NCBI RefSeq assembly: GCF_041080675.1
Contig: NZ_CP163520.1
Location: forward strand, 6,291,501 to 6,355,500
Direction of reading: 5' to 3'
Length of the DNA: 64,000 nt
Origin: Streptomyces sp. cg36
GTDB taxonomy: Bacteria; Actinomycetota; Actinomycetes; Streptomycetales; Streptomycetaceae
A program made the position numbers and the translations under genes. Below are positions 63,311 to 64,000 of the stretch, piece by piece. Within the stretch, counting starts at the first letter, position 1. Every line of letters begins with the position of its first letter. The notes under the pieces are model-generated. The model was not told the origin of the DNA. It searched no databases and saw only the letters and a program-made list of their open reading frames with translations.

Positions 63311-64000
63311 ATGCGACGACCCACCGCACGGCTCAGAACCGCCACCGCCGCCACCGTGACCGCGCTCGCGGCGGCCCTGCTCGCCCCCCTCGGTCAGGCC
63401 GGCGCCGCCGAACCCCCCAACAGCGACTACTGCGCCGGGCAGTGCGGCGACATCCTGCCGCCCGGTGAGAACGGCAACGCCACCCTCGTCGAGATCCTCG
63501 GCAACAAGGCGTTCGGAACCCATCCCGCGCACAGCGACGACCAGCTCGGCAAGTACGACGCGCTCGTGGCCGGCCAGTCCTCGCTCACCGACGACAAGCT
63601 CAACTCCTTCTTCAACGACGCCTCGTTCGGGGTCCCCGGCAGCCAGGTGGCCTCCACCGCCTCACCGCGCCCCGACGTCACGATCACCCGCGACAAGGCC
63701 ACCGGCGTCCCGCACATCAAGGGCACCACCCGCTACGGGACCGAGTACGGCGCCGGGTACGCGGCGGGCCAGGACCGGCTCTGGCTGATGGACCTGTTCC
63801 GGCACATCGGGCGCGGCGAGCTCACCTCGTTCGCGGGCGGCGCGCTCGCCAACCAGGGCCTGGAGCAGGAGTTCTGGCCGCAGGCCCCGTACACCGAGGC
63901 CGACCTCCAGGCCCAGGTCGACCGGATCCGCACCGCCAACGGCCCGCGCGGCGAACAGGCCATGGCCGACGCGCAGGCGTACGTGGACGGCATCAACGCC
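63311..64000 (+). CDS. Secreted penicillin-acylase-family protein (partial, cut by window end)
   Basis: Signal peptide (MRRPTARLRTATAATVTALA, then ALLAPLGQAGAAE). The mature part contains VTITRDKATGVPHIKGTTRY, then GYAAGQDRLWLMDLFRHIGR, the alpha-chain start of N-terminal-nucleophile acylases (penicillin/AHL acylases). The spacer and the catalytic beta-chain Ser lie beyond the window. Chromosomal gene; 285 bp upstream hold no gene. Exported enzyme that cleaves amide bonds of acylated substrates. Confidence 0.9.
   Translation, partial: MRRPTARLRTATAATVTALAAALLAPLGQAGAAEPPNSDYCAGQCGDILPPGENGNATLVEILGNKAFGTHPAHSDDQLGKYDALVAGQSSLTDDKLNSFFNDASFGVPGSQVASTASPRPDVTITRDKATGVPHIKGTTRYGTEYGAGYAAGQDRLWLMDLFRHIGRGELTSFAGGALANQGLEQEFWPQAPYTEADLQAQVDRIRTANGPRGEQAMADAQAYVDGINA

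Overview
The window is high-GC actinobacterial DNA. Codon use, frequent GTG starts, DUF families typical of streptomycetes, a CIGCGC-type SoxR and rare TTA codons all point to Streptomyces. Bases 1 to about 61.5 kb are the right-hand part of a large integrated element that is already under way at base 1. It ends at a large serine integrase (59561-61276, minus strand) next to the chromosomal genes soxR (61810), an unknown gene (62414-63025) and a secreted penicillin-acylase-family protein (63311 to the edge).

Layout. (1) 0-7 kb: a tightly overlapped plus-strand operon. It holds the end of a possible translocase-like protein, a paralogue of its C-terminal domain, a WhiB-like variant, a six-helix TrbL/VirB6-like membrane protein, several unknown proteins and a zinc-ribbon/DEDDh exonuclease fusion. 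It closes with a strong terminator. (2) 7.1-12 kb: a 1,474-aa tape-measure-like protein with no other recognisable tail gene around it. (3) 12-15.7 kb: a putative GIY-YIG endonuclease, then a minus-strand replication pair (an O-like initiator carrying iterons inside its gene, and a DnaB-type helicase). (4) 15.7-22.3 kb: a degenerate tyrosine-recombinase-like protein and a DNA-packaging cluster. The packaging cluster has a putative small terminase, a large-terminase ATPase interrupted by a class-3-like intein in its P-loop, and two tandem RNase-H-fold nuclease-like proteins. An antitoxin/toxin-like pair follows. (5) 22.3-29.8 kb: short, often leaderless genes, a secreted ricin-type lectin, a zinc-finger serine resolvase with res-like repeats, and a candidate small RNA. 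(6) 29.8-35.3 kb: an XRE-YdcF-WbqC operon, a second large regulator and a DUF6415-type operon. (7) 35.4-44.8 kb: a metabolic cargo island with two methyltransferase domains, two divergent nucleotide-sugar dehydrogenases, a HAD phosphatase, three Nudix domains (one fused to a methyltransferase), a GNAT, and two copies of a small basic protein each coupled to a Nudix gene. (8) 46-59.6 kb: a phage-early-like region of about 30 small genes driven by a repeated promoter/operator cassette. It includes a Rad52-like annealing protein, a tandem ribbon-helix-helix protein, a second O-like initiator with iterons, and many tiny cysteine-rich proteins.

The element therefore mixes conjugation-like, phage-packaging-like and replication modules. 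I see no portal, capsid, lysis or relaxase gene in this window, so it could be a prophage whose remaining genes lie to the left, a phage-plasmid, or a hybrid integrative element. The most unusual features are: two initiator genes that each carry four palindromic iterons followed by an AT-rich tract; the intein-bearing ATPase-only terminase with two separate nuclease-like proteins; at least seven copies of a promoter/operator cassette; an in-frame zinc-ribbon extension behind a UAG stop; and duplicated small-protein/Nudix cassettes. No tRNA, rRNA or CRISPR array was seen.
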